Both the position numbers and the translations under genes were made by a program. Below the pieces are notes generated by a model, which saw only the letters and a program-made list of their open reading frames with translations, searched no databases and had not been told where the DNA came from. 64,000 nucleotides of DNA from Asterella californica (Eukaryota; Streptophyta; Marchantiopsida; Marchantiales; Aytoniaceae). Shown here in pieces: positions 44,757 to 58,047 of this stretch; within the stretch, counting starts at the first letter, position 1, and each line of letters begins with the position of its first letter. Where the stretch lies: the NCBI GenBank assembly GCA_036924285.1, contig JAYKYS010000006.1, positions 28,556,001-28,620,000 on the forward strand. Reading direction: 5' to 3'.

Positions 44757-45714
44757 CCGTTAGCATATAGACATAGAGTGTAGAAGCAATGTGTAAGCTT
44801 TCGACGATAATAGTTTTAGCTTTCCTAGATACATTTTTGTAAGCATATGGATAAACTGTGGCAATTCAGAACATGGATCATGCTCTCGTAGACTTCTTCA
44901 AATGGATATTCATTGTAATATGTTTTGAGATATTTGACTTTTAAAGCTTCATATTAGATTCAAAGACAATCGGAGTTGGGTTGGGAGTTTTGAGGTTACT
45001 CAAGTTCATGCTTTCGTAATAATTTTTGATTTGGTACTCATTTACTCATGTTATGAGATGATTACTTCAAAAATTTAAAGAAAACTTCAAATATCAAAAA
45101 AGACTTTCTGGACAAACAAAGAGTCTCATGGTGAAGACATGGATAGACAACTATATAATACATCACTTTTCAGAATTCTACATTATCTTGCCATATAGAT
45201 AAAATTTGGCCCAAGGAAAGAGATAATCAACTGAAAACTCTAAAATCGATAGGCTTCTTTCAAAATGAGTAAAAATCAATCTTCTTAGTATTCTGAAAGT
45301 TTGAAATATCATATAGACAAGAAAATAACATAAAAGATTCTAAATGTTATTTGTAGTGTTTTTGAACTATAACTTAAATATTTTAGAAAAAAGAATAATA
45401 ACGAAAATCACAATGAAACCAAAATGGTGATCTACTCTTGAGACTTGTTGTCTTCCTCAAGGGTGATGAGCAATTTAGATGCTTGTAAAACATTTTTGTC
45501 TCATGTTACAGTGAAAATATCTCTTTCTTGGAACATTATTTTAAATTATGATAAACTAGATGTGATTATTATCTCTATAATCTTCTGCAAATTTTCCTCT
45601 ATACTCATGTCTACTACTACATTAGCTAGTCACTTAGTCTTCCCCGAAATGCGATATAACAAACCAAATGACTGTTGATATAATCTCAAGCTCTAGTATG
45701 TCGACCGTTGATAC
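44757..45714. other. No recognised gene
   Basis: AT-rich DNA continuing the sequence left of 37629 once the chromovirus is removed. No gene signal. Confidence 0.5.
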
Positions 45715-46900
45715 CAACTGGAGTAGTTAGAGTTGTTACATAAGTTAGTTAGAGGACTAATCCATCATTAGATTTTCCCTTGTACTCATCTTACTTTATA
45801 TATATATATGGAGAGGCGAAGCCTCTCTCATCCCATTCTTATTTACTTCTTTGTTTACTCGCTCTCTCTTCTTGGAGTGGTCTTCTTAGAAGAATTAATC
45901 TTTGTACATGATATCATAGCAATAAAGAGAGTGTGTCTTTTGCTGATGAGCAAGGTGGACTTTGTGCATGAAAAAGTACAAGAGAGCAGTTGGAGTTGTG
46001 CATGATGTCTAGCACTATCTTGTTGATGCGTTCGGATGAGAGAAAACTGTTGTTTTCGTCATCAAACAATTTGAACGTGATTTTGGAGACCTAGAAGAGT
46101 TTTTCTTGCTGAAATCTCTCGACTAGCCCCATAAGAGTTGTCTTGTTCAGAAGGTGTGAATTGTGTACTCTGTCAAGTTTCAATCGATTTGAAGCTTTCT
46201 AGTGGTAAATTTTCAAACGAATCTTTTTTTATCAAAACAAAAGTTTTAGGACTTGAGTCCAAAACAAATAGTAGTTCGATTAGAGTGGTCCCGCCTCTGA
46301 CACTTTGAAAACTTTGTGAAATTTCAAAGTATTACGCGTCCATTTTTACCTCATTTGATCTAGTTTCATCCTTTCTTGATTTGTTTTTTTGACATTTTTG
46401 CTCTGTTTTGTACACTTATAGTTTGCGGACACGTTCTTTCTTCATTTTCGCTGCAGGAGTAGTGCAAGGAGTTTCTTTTTTGTTGATTTGTGACCCACTC
46501 TTGATCACGAGGTGTGGACAGATGAGGTTCATGGAGGTTTTGCGCACAGAACATTGTAATTTCTCGATTGTAGTTATGAGGGAGTCCGTGTCTTTGATCA
46601 TTGGAGAGAAACTCGACAAGAACAACTACCAAGTGTTGAAATCTTGGATGATGACTTTCCAACAGAGACAAGATCTATGGGATCTTATCACTATGGAGGA
46701 GAAAGCGCATGATGTATCGTTTCTCGACGTGAAATTCAAGGAGTGGAAAAAACGATAGTTGGAGACCGATACGAAAAAGACATTTTGGAAATGAACAATT
46801 CATCCAAAACTTAGAAAGTATACAAACTCATGAGAAAATAACTTGTATGATGCATGGACAAATCGTTTTCTTCAAGCATGAGAATCCATCACAATGAGGT
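45715..46900 (+). mobile_element. Decayed Ty1/Copia 5' end (LTR, PBS, gag fragment)
   Basis: An LTR-like stretch of about 190 bp ends ..TTGTACA at 45908 and includes a TATA-rich run near 45797. It is followed at 45909-45920 by TGATATCATAGC, which matches the initiator tRNA-Met site TGGTATCAGAGC at 10 of 12 positions. Downstream, 46588-46758 encodes LIIGEKLDKNNYQVLKSWMM followed by TFQQRQDLWDLIT, the typical start of a Copia gag. No intact zinc knuckle or pol follows, so it is a truncated relic. Confidence 0.7.
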
Positions 46901-48527
46901 TTGAATGATCATTCTCCTCAAACCTTGCGTCAACATGTATTGCATCCCTGCTTGACATATCATCAACACTCAACTTTCTCAAATAGTAGAGTCTACATCA
47001 TACTCAATATCAAAACTATCTTAATTACCGCTAGTATTTTCTTTTGGAGTCATACCATTTTCACGTTCGGTGGTCTACTAATTCTCCATAGGCGATTTTG
47101 CTTGCTCGGTTTGCTCAACTTCCTCATGATGAGAACATAAGAGATAACCAAATCAACTACATCTATAATGAAATGGGCAGTGCTTGCATCATCAACTGTA
47201 GACATTCTCGTAGTTCATAGAATTGACCTATTTTACTTTCAAGTAGTCACACGTTACCCGAAGAGATCTTACTCATGTATCACATAATACATATTTGACT
47301 CATTAATTTTTATTTTTAAAAATAAAAACAATCGGGCTATTTACATGCTTACAAAAGCTATATGGTGTAACAAAAGTTCTAGATCTCTAGTTTACAAAGG
47401 CTAAAATATTCCAATAATACATTAAACATGAAAGAAAAAAACGTTTTTTTCCATCCATCTCACAACAAATAAAAAGAAAGGATTTTTCATCAGAGAAATT
47501 TTATTATTATTTTTCATCTATTCCTACAAAAGTCATTTTGGATTAATAAGTTATTTACTCAATATACAAAAGATCCAAATGTCATCTCTGGCCGAGATGA
47601 TCTTGAACTTGTATCGACACAATCAAGCGAAGAACACACGAATCAATCAAGCACGTATCAGCAAACCAAACAGCGAATAAATCAAGCACATATGTAGATG
47701 CAGAAGTCTAGGAGAATGACTCTATCTTTAGGATGGTATGTCTCTTATGTGCAACAGCGAATCAGTATAGCGTTGCAGAGGACATTAGCGGAGGCTTTGC
47801 AGAAAAGAGTCAGGAAAAATGTTACATCAGTGACTCAGCTCATGGAATCTCGGAGCTCCTTACTTCAGGAGGTTGTGCAATTATCTAAACATAGCTAGTG
47901 TTCCAAGTTAATTTTTTCCCGTCTTGTGTCTAGTGATCCTCATCTTGTATCCCCAGGGAGTTTTCCCCACTTGTCTCTTATGCTATTCCCCTGTTTATCA
48001 AGCAAACATTACATTTCCTTCTTCTTGGTAGGTACAACGTATATGCTTTCTTGGAATTCTTTATTAAACTGGAAGGCTTGAGGAAAAACTTATAAGTACC
48101 AATAGAGCGATGTAAGCAAAGTTCCCATACTTAGAGCAGAGAACTTTTGGATGGCGGTAGAGAAAAAGGAGGACTGGGAGGCCCAAATTATAATTTTTAG
48201 AAGGGTTTGGTAATTTTTAGGGTTCGCCTGAAGAGACTGACGTCCACCTTCGAAGCAGATGACATGGCACGCGGGTCGGACCCCACCGTGGCCGAACTTC
48301 ACCAAAGCAAGGAAGGTGAGATGGGACGAGCGCTCGGTGCCCCGAGAGAGAGGTCGAAGCTTCCAGAGTTCCTTCAGTTGTCACCACTGAGCATTTGCTG
48401 GTCCCTTTTGATCCCCAAATATTGAATTCCAAGTTCGTCCGAAGCTTTGAACTTCTGCGCTCCCGTACTACCGAAGTGGACGATAGCTTTCGATTTTGTT
48501 CTACGTTTTTGAGTTTGATCTGCTGCA
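46901..48527. other. Gene-free region upstream of LSG1
   Basis: AT-rich to about 47700, then mixed. No coding signal. The last 300 bases should contain the LSG1 promoter and 5' UTR; no clear TATA box is seen. Confidence 0.45.
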
Positions 48528-51500
48528 ATGGGCTGGAGAAGGAAGACCAAACCGCCCTCGGGCCCAGGGCTGGCGTTGTTGAGCAAGCGAAAGGCTGAGG
48601 GTGATGAGATTAAAGCCAAGGGTAAGGGTGGAACGACTGTGTTAGAATCTGTAATGGAGGTGCGGGACTTGGATGCCGTTATGGAGCAAGCAGAGCTCGC
48701 TGGTCGCATTTTCTCGGCAAATAATCCTCTTCCGGAGCTTCTTATCTCTTCGTGAGTTACACTTGGCTTTTCTCCCGTGTAGTATAACTACTCTGCGATT
48801 TTGAACACCTTTGTTTCTTGAGCTTCCAGATCGGGGTTTAGGGTTCAAGCTGTTCAGAATTGTAGACTCATGGAAATGGGAAAATTCTGTGTTCATTTGC
48901 CAACAGGTTGGCAACGGGAATAGAAATAGCGTATGGTTTATATTTCTGTATACACGCCGTTGATTCAGCGTAGGAATGCTAATCAGAATGCAACGTAACG
49001 AGGAGATGGTGATTTAGTCGTCATACAAGAAATGAGGTGCGAATTGTCCGATTCTGGGGATAACGTGGCTATGTTAGGGGACTCGAGGAAAATAAATGCT
49101 GCATTACGAAGGGTTTCTGGACACTGTCTGATCTCACGAGCTAATCTGCAGGGGGTAGAAATGCTCTACTGCAGCAAGTTTATCCTTGCGAATTGGTTTG
49201 ATTTTCTCTCGCCCGTAAGGAGCAACATGGCGTGGTAACAAGCACATAAATTAAATTCTGACACCGCACAGTTCTAGCTGTGTATGAGACCGATCAGAAT
49301 CTCAGATGCATGAGGATTCGAGTATTTGGTTATTTTCTACGTCCATTATGCCGTCTTCCTTTGTGGTGGACCCTGTCTGCCCTCTTTCCGGTCATTAGAA
49401 AAACTTGGAACTCCGGAGGTCGAGTGTACGATTCAACAACGGCCAAATGTGTGCTGCGCTCCGTCGCTTGACGGATGGTGACAGGCATAGCAAGTCCTCA
49501 AATGTGGGGACTGCGGCCTAGAATTTATGGTGAATTTTTGACGGTAGAAGTCGGGTTTGAGCATCGTGATGTTCTGTGTTTCACGGGGAATGCGAAATAA
49601 TTGAGGTGATGATGCCACAAGATAATCAGATTCCTTTGTTTATGTTGTATACCAGGGAAGCCGAGGAAGCCAGCACTAGTCTCACATTCGAAGGAAGAAG
49701 GGAGCTGCGGGAGACCGAGGAGGCCATGTATAGAGCAAATCTTACCGTGCCCAGAAGGTTAGTTTGCCACCTTCCAGCCATTGTACATTATCCTCTCGTA
49801 CTGTGAGGGATGTACTTGTAATAACCGCATCTCAGTGTAACGCATCTTAACACAAGGTTCAGCTTAAGACGATGAAGTTATACTGATCGGAGGTACTCGC
49901 TATGCTATGGCAGACCCAAATGGAACAGCGGAATGACCGCGGAAGAATTGGATGCAATTGAGCGGAAGTCGTTTCTAACTTGGCGTCGAGGATTGGCCAG
50001 GTGTGGCTTATGATCTTCATGCAGAGCCATGATGAGATTCCTATTGCAAAAGTTTTTCTCTCCTTAATCTGCAAATTCGAGGTCCGTTCGTATGCACTGC
50101 AAAGTCATTCATATGCTTCCGGATGAAGTTGTAAGGTTTGGATGTCTTCCCATGAGAATATTTGCCGTCTGAATTTGGTCCGTGATCAAACAGGCTTGAG
50201 GAAAATGAGAAACTACTTCTCACGCCGTTTGAGAAAAATATTGACATTTGGAGGCAGCTTTGGAGAGTGTTGGAGCGCAGTGACTTGGTACGTCCAAACT
50301 TGACTCCTTCAGTTCATTTAGTAGGTGGTAGTACTTGTGGAGAGCTGAAACATCACTGAAAGAGTTCTCTGTTAGTTCACAGTTTATCTTGACAAGCACC
50401 ATAATCAGGAGTCAGTGTTGGAGTCAAGTTGTGTTGCGTAACAACAACAAACATCTACACGGGTGAAGTACACAGTCCGGTAACAACTTGGAGAAGTTTG
50501 TTTGCACGTTACATTCTAAGTTCGTTACGGACCGACAATAGTCGGCTTTCAAATGGTTGTAACTCTTTTATCTGACCCAGCTCTGTGCGTGGTACCTCTT
50601 TGAAGATTGTCTTGGTGGTTGATTCGCGAAACCCGTTGTTTTATCGGTGTCCTGATCTCGAGGTATGAATCTTATGGGCCCTCAGCTTTCCTTTGTCGCC
50701 GTTGTAAGCCTAGATACCTCGTCTTCTCCGGAAGTCGGTGTCTATCCTGATGGAATGATCTCTTATGACTTTATGATATGGTTCTTTCCTCAGGATTATG
50801 TTCGCGAAATTGACCCGAGCAAGAAAGTTATGTTGCTTCTTAACAAAGCAGACTTATTGACGACGTCTACGAGGTTAGTACCTACCTAGAATCACACCCC
50901 GTCATACTTTGATCGTCTAACCTCTCTCGCTAGTTGATTATTGTCGCTAGTTAATAAGTTGGACTTGTTATTTGAACCTAAAGTCTATCAACCCAATGTG
51001 AGAAGTTGAGCTTCTTCTCGGTAACTTCACGCAGGGAAAAGTGGGCTAACTACCTGAGGGCACAAGATATTACTTTTCTTTTCTGGTCTGCTAAGGCTGC
51101 GTCAGCAGAACTGGAGGGTAAAGGTCAACCTCAGCCCACAGACGTCAATCTCTACAGTCAGGATGAAGTTGTTGAAGAAAATGAGGATACTCGTGTGTTT
51201 GGGAGGGAAGAGCTTTTAGAACGGCTGCAGAGCGAAGCAGAGGCCATTGTAGAGTTAAGGAAAGAAGCAGCTAGGGCTTCCCTTTCTGAACATTTGAAAG
51301 TAGAAGCCTCGCTCGACACCAGTGAAGAATCCGGGAGTGTGGAGGGAAAGAAAACGTCTCAAGGCGGTAACAGGACTGGACACTCAGGAGGAAGGGTCGT
51401 GGTAGGATTTGTTGGATATCCCAACGTAGGAAAGAGTTCCACCATCAACGCTTTAGTCGGAGAAAAGAAGACCGGAGTAACATCTACTCCGGGGAAAACG

Positions 51501-52490
51501 AAGCACTTTCAAACACTGATTATCAATGACAAGCTTATGCTCTGCGACTGCCCGGGTCTGGTGTTTCCTTCTTTTTCAACCTCAAAAGCAGAGATGGTAG
51601 CCTCGGGTGTTTTGCCTATCGACAAGTTGACAGATCACAGAGGACCAATTCAAGTCGTGGCAAACGTTGTCCCTAAGTCGGTCCTGCAAACCATCTACGG
51701 TATCACACTCCCTGAGCCTAAATTATATGAAGATCAAGACCGACCCCCTACTGCAGCTGAGTTACTCTTCGTGTATGCCGTGTCACGTGGATATTTTGCC
51801 AACAGCGGTCTGCCTGACGAAACTCGGGCAGCTAGGCTGATACTGAAAGATTACTTGAGCGGAAAGCTCCCTTACTGTATACTTCCTCCCGACGAGGCGG
51901 GTTCCATCCCCAAGTCCAACGCGAAGCGAGGCGAGAAGGTTGTGGGGCAACAACCAAGAGCGGACTTGGAACTTGATGGAAGTTCGGAAGGTGAATACAG
52001 TGAAGAAGAGGCAGATGAGGACGAGGAAGATGAAGAGGACGAGGACGAGGACGAGGAGTCAGGTTCAGAGCTTGCTGCTAGTTCGCAGTCACTGAGGGGT
52101 TTGTCACTTGATGACGGTGAAGCTGAACCCAAACGTATAGCAGCTTCGTCTGACGCATCTAGGGCAGCAGACCGCGAAACGAAGTTGCTAGGCGTGGTGG
52201 ACACATCAGGAGCTAACTTAGACAAGGTATTTGATGATCTTGACTCTAGTTTGTCAAGTGATCTGAGACAAACCACCGAGGACAAGAAGAAGGCTGTGAA
52301 AGCTCCACATAAGATGCATAAAAAGGCAGCAAGGAAGAAAGATCGTTCCTGGAGAGCTGGTAGTAACCAGGAAAGAATAACACCCCCAGTTGTTAGGGGA
52401 GTGAAGATACCCGTCAGTCATGGAGCTGCAGATCTCTACCAAGTCACAGCCTCTGTGAGTCACACGCCCAGTCATAAGCTTCAGCCATAA
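48528..52490 (+). CDS. LSG1: Large-subunit GTPase LSG1 (circularly permuted), 7 exons
   Basis: LSG1 is the cytoplasmic GTPase that releases the export adaptor NMD3 from pre-60S ribosomes. Exons: 48528-48751, 49656-49757, 49914-50000, 50194-50287, 50606-50662, 50794-50873, 51035-52490. All have GT..AG borders and compatible phases, giving 699 residues. The N-terminus has VLESVMEVRDLDAVMEQAELA. The GTPase motifs come in permuted order: G4 NKAD (205-208), a G5-like FWSAK (about 232), G1 GYPNVGKSS (342-350), GVTSTPGKTKHFQT (G2 region), G3 DCPG (386-389). A Glu/Asp-rich insert (about 533-560) and a Lys-rich C-terminus (HKMHKKAARKKDRSW) follow. It is longer than the Arabidopsis homologues (roughly 540-580 residues), mainly because of the acidic region. 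Exon 5 ends at CPDLE and exon 6 starts DYVREID, a few residues shorter than in homologues. Confidence 0.92.
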
Positions 52491-52588
52491 GCACCGCATT
52501 CGTGCCTTGAATCTCTGTGATGCGAGTTTGTACGCTCCAAGCACTCGTCAGTGCCACCTTAAACAGTTATGCAATGCATGGAGATGAA

Positions 52589-52760
52589 GAGACTTAGTCC
52601 GTTGAAGTCGACCCGACCCAGCCTTGATGTCGTCGACAAATGTGAAGTCCTGGTTTGAAAACAGCGAGAGACTTAGTTCGTTTGAGTCGACCCGACCCGG
52701 CTCTGATGTCCATGACAAAGGGGCATGTGCAGGCCTGGTTTGAAAGAGCGAATGCAATGA
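52589..52760. repeat. Tandem duplication, about 79-bp period, behind LSG1
   Basis: Units starting at 52589 and 52668 share gagacttagt(c/t)cgtt.gagtcgacccgaccc(a/g)gc, the tgatgtc..gacaaa block and cctggtttgaaa. They differ by small indels. They begin about 100 bases after the LSG1 stop and probably lie in the 3' UTR. Confidence 0.8.
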
Positions 52761-53149
52761 ACGTCGTACTGCGTGTGTCAGATGCGTGCGGGCCTTGACG
52801 AACCGTGTAAACGAACCGTGTAAAGTCGTTGCCTTTGCCGCAGCCGTGGTGGATGCCTTCGATGAAAGCGATGAACAGGAAGCACCGGAAGCATGCACAT
52901 TGGTCCACGTCTGTTTTGGGATTCCTATCTACCTACAGTGCGTACCTTACTCATTTACTATTACATACCTCGTGGAACCTACACGTGACAGCAAGTAGTT
53001 TGAGTCGGAAAGAGATCAATTTTATAACACTTACTCTTGGACGCACTTCTGTAGGTGTCTCATGACTGTTCTCCATTTGTCTCAATTAAAACCTTGTTGC
53101 TCAAGACTTTTATGAAAAACCCCAAACAGGGAAGTACAGACAGTCTTGT
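52761..53149. other. No recognised gene
   Basis: Short ORFs only. It lies between the LSG1 3' flank and the Copia relic. Confidence 0.4.
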
Positions 53150-54860
53150 TACTAATTGTGCTTCCTCTTGAATGAAATATCATCAAATGAGACGTAAAGT
53201 TCTCTTAGACTTCGCACCTCGATGTTGAACACCAATCTCCTACACGTTGTGGTTTGGTAAATAAGTCCGTCAAATTCATGCTTGATCAAACTTGTTGAAT
53301 CTCCATTTTCTTTCGTTGCAGTTCATGGTGTAGAAAACTTAAGAGAGATATGCTAGGATAAGAGAGATATGTCTATCCGTTTCGATGTAGTCGTTCTTGA
53401 GTTGAGCAATATATGCAGCATTATCTTCCAAGATAATCGTCGATATTTTGAATATCGATGGTCCGCATGCTTCTCGAGTGTGGTAGTGCTAGAACGAAAT
53501 CGAACACATTCTCTGCTTGCTTCATGAAGAGAGAGAATCTCCGGATGATTCGGTAAAGTGGCAACAATGTTCTACTTTGTAGAACGCGAAGAGGTTGTTG
53601 TTTCTCTTAATAGAAAACATATACTAGGTTTGTGATCTAGCTTGATCAGCCTTGATGAGGATCTTAAGAGTATTTAGCATTTGTATAGCCAACTAATGAT
53701 TTTGACGTCTTCTTCTTGTAATATAATCCAAACTCTTCAGTTCCAAGAGCATATCTCAAAACTCCAATGTCTCTTCAGGTGTTTTGAACTATATCACACC
53801 AACAGATTAAGTACAAACGCAATATCAAGTCATGTACAATTTTTCAAATATATCAGTGCTCCAATTGTTGTGAGATACAATGTCTCGATACTCACCTCTC
53901 CCTCTTCGTGAGGTCTATATAGATCCTTATCAAGGTCCATACTCCACACAAGGATTTTCAGTCCTTTGCTCTAACCACCTGAGCTAATCCTTAGTATTCG
54001 CAAGAGAAAGCCAAAGGTATCGCGTACCTTTGGTATAATTGATGATGACATTTAATGAGCTTGGTTTCAAATGGAGAAACATTTGAAGATCCTTCTTGTG
54101 TACATCACTTGATGCATAAGGATTCATCTAGGTAGATGTTCCAACTGGATCCCAAGGAAGAATATCATGTGAGTCCTGAACCATATCCTTCATTTCAAAT
54201 TCTCCCATCAGAATTTCTGCAGTGAGGCGTCATATCTAGATGTGTCCTTATCAAATTTCTATCATCAACGTAAACGGCAATAACGACGAATCTTAAAGCA
54301 AATCTTTTTATGGATAAGCATGCGCAAAGTTTTCTGTTCTTGTATCCGTTCTGGTCTTGCAACTGCTGATATACATCTTACCCGTTTGTTTTAATCTATG
54401 CATTGCTTTTGGGGTTTAAGCAGTTTTGCATTCATCGTTACCTTCTAAGTTGTCGATGACGGAACTTTTGATATCTTTGAGGTTCTTTGGATGCTTAATG
54501 CCTCTAGGGTAATTTTGGTCTTCTAGCTCCTTTGATGCGATGATCCATTTGTCGTTGTCTTAAGGATGTCTAACGATTGGTCTATCATCGATTGTCGGAA
54601 AGTTTTCTCAAGATTAAATTTCTTTCTCGTTTGCTGGGATTCTAATCCTTCAGAGCGGTTCCATAAAGATAAGCGGTTACTACATCCATCAGCTCCTCTG
54701 CCATAATAAAGCTGATCAGATACCGAAATGTGATAGCATCCATCATTGACGAGTATGTTAATTCGTAATCAGTGCCATATTTCTGAAGTGTGCTCGCATT
54801 TCTGTCACTGAGGTGACAAAACGTTGTTCGAGCTATTTTACGATACAAATTGCATCATAA
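53150..54860 (-). pseudogene. Decayed Ty1/Copia pol (RT and RNase H), minus strand
   Basis: Read on the minus strand from 54860 downward, pieces of Copia reverse transcriptase appear in order: YSSMMDAITFRYLISFIMAE then LMDVVTAYLYGTALKD (near 54660-54750), GEFEMKDM (near 54210), DLDKDLYRPHEEGEVSIETL then YLTTIGALIYLKNCT (near 53830-53940), and an RNase H piece EDNAAYIAQLKNDYIETDR (near 53390). Many stops and frame changes separate them. A tRNA-derived segment interrupts the RT part at about 53955-53998. Confidence 0.75.
53950..53998 (-). tRNA. Partial organelle-type tRNA-Phe (GAA) embedded in Copia pol
   Basis: The minus strand reads TAGCTCAGGTGGTTAGAGC, then AAAGGACTGAAAATCCTT. This is a D arm and an anticodon arm with a 7-base loop CTGAAAA (anticodon GAA). 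It closely follows the plant mitochondrial trnF pattern and not the cytosolic one. The T arm and the 3' acceptor strand are missing: right after the anticodon arm the sequence returns to Copia coding (ILVWSMDLDKDLYRP). It is a fragment, not a working tRNA gene. Confidence 0.65.
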
Positions 54861-55940
54861 ACCCTAAAATTCGAATTCGTGATGGGATTTGTGATGTGGG
54901 TTGCACCCCAAATCCCTGGTTCTCACTATACCGTCGTTTATGATGATATCCGCATTGTAAACCGCCTCATTCTCACGTTTATGATGCATATAGCATCATA
55001 AAATATGTGCGTCTTGTGTTATGTTGTGTTAGTATATATTTAATTTTGGTATTAGATGTTAGATTAAATGCATAGATCCGGGTGTTAGGTTAGTTTGTTA
55101 GATTAAGACTTTTATAAGATTAGGGTTAAGGTTTAGGGTACGTGCAGTATTAGTAAATTTGGATAATATTAAATATTTAAAGAGTTTGGATTTTCTATGG
55201 CCATGGAGTTTATGGCAATTTTACAGTTGTAAGAAACTATGATTTTTTGTTATTTGTTGCGCAGCCATAAAATTTAATAGTTTTCATATGGTTTTATGGT
55301 ATTAGTTTAGTACAAACAAGTTGATTAGTAGTTATTTAATATGGTTAGTGTAGTCTATGGTAATTCTGCAGTCGTAATATTTTAATTTTTTAACTTTTGG
55401 CTTTACCCATTCAGAACTAAGGGCACTATTATTAGTTATCTAATATGGTTTGTGAAGTTTATGGTTTAGATTTATGATTTAATGTTTATTTACTATTTAT
55501 AGGGTTTTACACTATTTGTGCCATCTATGATAGTCTGTGTTAGATGATAGTATGTGTTAGTATTGGTAGTGTAATAATGTTTTGAATGGTTAGTCATCGT
55601 TATTGCGGTCTATAATACTTTATGGTCTTTTTTTAATAAGGTTTAAATCATTTTATTATATGGTTTCACAGTAGTTGCATAATATGTGATTAATTATTAT
55701 TAGTTCAGTGTGATTTGATTTGCTCATCTGAAACTTTATGGTTAGTCGTGGTAAGGTTAAATTTATGTCTTTTATGGTTTTCCAGTAATGCATTAGTCAA
55801 GACATTAATTATTATTGATTGATACATTTATTGTAGTGGTAGTGCTTTCATTCTCAATAGTTTGTTTCCAGTTGTATACTTGAATATGACTTAATTCATT
55901 TTTTATAATTTGATGAATATATCGTGGTTTTTGTATGGAC
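54861..55940. other. AT-rich DNA without recognised gene
   Basis: AT-rich, with many short tttatggtt-type motifs. The string gcatcataaa recurs near 54852 and 54993. No coding signal. Confidence 0.45.
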
Positions 55941-55973
55941 AGCCCGCTTCTAATACCCCGGATCCGGATGGGA

Positions 55974-56010
55974 GAGCACGTGGTAGGAGACGTTCTCCTA
56001 CCACGTGCTC
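55974..56010. repeat. 37-bp near-perfect palindrome with two G-boxes
   Basis: Arm GAGCACGTGGTAGGAGA (55974-55990), spacer CGT, and the exact reverse complement TCTCCTACCACGTGCTC (55994-56010). Each 17-base arm contains the CACGTG G-box core. It sits where AT-rich DNA gives way to GC-richer DNA. Confidence 0.93.
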
Positions 56011-58047
56011 ATGCGAGTGCTGGACTGCAGTGCTTCCGTTGTCGTAGCGAGAGCCTTTCCTTTGAGCAAGGGCGTACCTTCTGGCTGTGGCTAGTGATCG
56101 ATGCACAACAGAGCGACTAGTATTGCATGGATTTCTCTCTGACTTCCTCGATATCTAAGCACTTTCTTTCTCTCAGTAAAGGGTCAAGATAACCACACGG
56201 AAACGTTGGATGATCATGGGCACGACAAACGGGATATGCGATGACATGATCTCTCGGTAGTATTCCTCTTAGAAGTTTCTCACTACTAGGGCTTCGTACA
56301 TGGCTTTGGGTCGACAGATGTGTCTTATCTCGCACTCAGTGTTAAATTTTACAGGAGGGAGCTGATTTAGATCCATCCTTCCTTAGATGAGGATAAAAAC
56401 GGTAAGATCCCATTCTTGACCATAAGTGACAACAGGTAAGATCACAGGGACAGGCGAGAGCATGACTGCGCGGTAAAGTTGTGTCCGAAGATCCTATCAG
56501 AAACTGTTGGAAGTGAACTCGTTCCATGTACATCAGTTTAATCTGGAAGGGTTTCGAAAAGGGAATCTGGGCAGTAAGTAGAGTCCTTCGTCCATCTCTC
56601 ACAACATTTGCATTCCAACTACAAGGGTATCTCGATCCACAGAACACCGATACAATCTCATAAGATCACTCTGATCTCTCCACGAACAATCTCTTGAGTT
56701 TCCCAAGGTCGAATGCCCCCCCACACAGGTCACTCCCCTTTGCTTAAAAGTTTAGAACACAAAACAAGGATAGGTGCAAGCCCCCTAACCGAGCAACCCA
56801 AGCCACACGGATCGGTGAGGTGGCACACATGCACATCGCATGTTTGGTGCCGTCATACTCATCCACGTGTATGTCTTCTGGTTGAAAGGTTCTAATGCAT
56901 GCACCATAACGTGTCCTAATACAAGAGACTAGGCTAGACAAGTAGTCGACTTTACAGGTCAAGGATCGCACTTTGCCACGTTGAGTGCGAACCTGACAAC
57001 CACATGACGTGGTTACAACGTAAGTCGCTAAAGTCTCATCTACGCCTAGAATACACCCCAAAGCAATACAAACGTCACACTGGATACTTTTCTGCCAGCT
57101 GCCGCTAACAAGACTCGGGACCTGGACTAGATACCGTTGCCGATACAACTCGACAGAAAAACAGCAAACTTTCACACACGATGGGTACAGATCTACAACT
57201 CAGTCTCCTCTCAAACTTGCCATGTAGGTAGGATACAAGAATCTCTACTTACAGGTCAAATTTCAGAAAGATCTGACGGCTAGATCTCCTCCCACAATTA
57301 ACACAAATTGACAAAAACTAACACGCACTTCCAATCTCAGATTCAGGACAGAAGCTTCTTCGCCTAAATGAACCGTCCATTTCCACTCAAACTTCATGTG
57401 CTATCAATTCAGAAGATACACTCACTACTCAAGAAATTTGAGCCGATTTGACCGTTCGGATCATCCTCCAGAAATTAGCAAACTTGCTGCTCCAGATTGA
57501 AAGCTTTCTGCACCCCGTTGCCTTCAAATCGCCATTGCGCTCAATCCGCATAACATCCGGTGGTGAAATTTGGGGTCAGAGCTTCAGCAACTGACAGACT
57601 ACAAGCTCATGAAATCTGGTCTCAATCTGACGGCTCAATCACTCAAACTCCTTAATCTTACAATCGGAAGAGAAAGCTACGTACTCCCATCACTCTATGA
57701 ACTTCAAAATGCCATAACATATGCCTTGGACCTCCAAATCGAGTAAAATTTGAGCTCAGGTTGCTCTTCCCATCGAGAGCTCTCCTCCCATGCACTCTGA
57801 TCTCCAAAATCCCTCGTGAAAGTGCCCCGATCCTCCCAGAGCGCACACTTAGGTAGATGACAAGTTATCTTCACTTTTTGGAGGACCAATGGGAAGTTAA
57901 AGGACTCAACCTTGTCCTTTTCTGCCCCATGGAGACCCCCAGCAGATAATAGAGCATTCTAAGCTCATAAGAGCAAAGTTTTAGATCCCATTACACCACA
58001 ACTTCTACAACTGTGCGCAAAACGCACTTATATGCGTAATTTACATA
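56011..58047. other. No recognised gene
   Basis: Several ORFs of 60-143 residues on the minus strand without family resemblance. The part from about 57200 has the texture of non-coding retroelement DNA. It may be the remains of the element whose gag follows. Confidence 0.4.

Noticed and set aside
51872..52285. 137-codon minus-strand ORF rich in serine
   Set aside because: Mirror image of the acidic LSG1 segment (GAx codons read as TCx).
56744..57175. 143-codon minus-strand ORF with several cysteines
   Set aside because: No known cysteine spacing or family, in a region of retroelement debris; probably chance.
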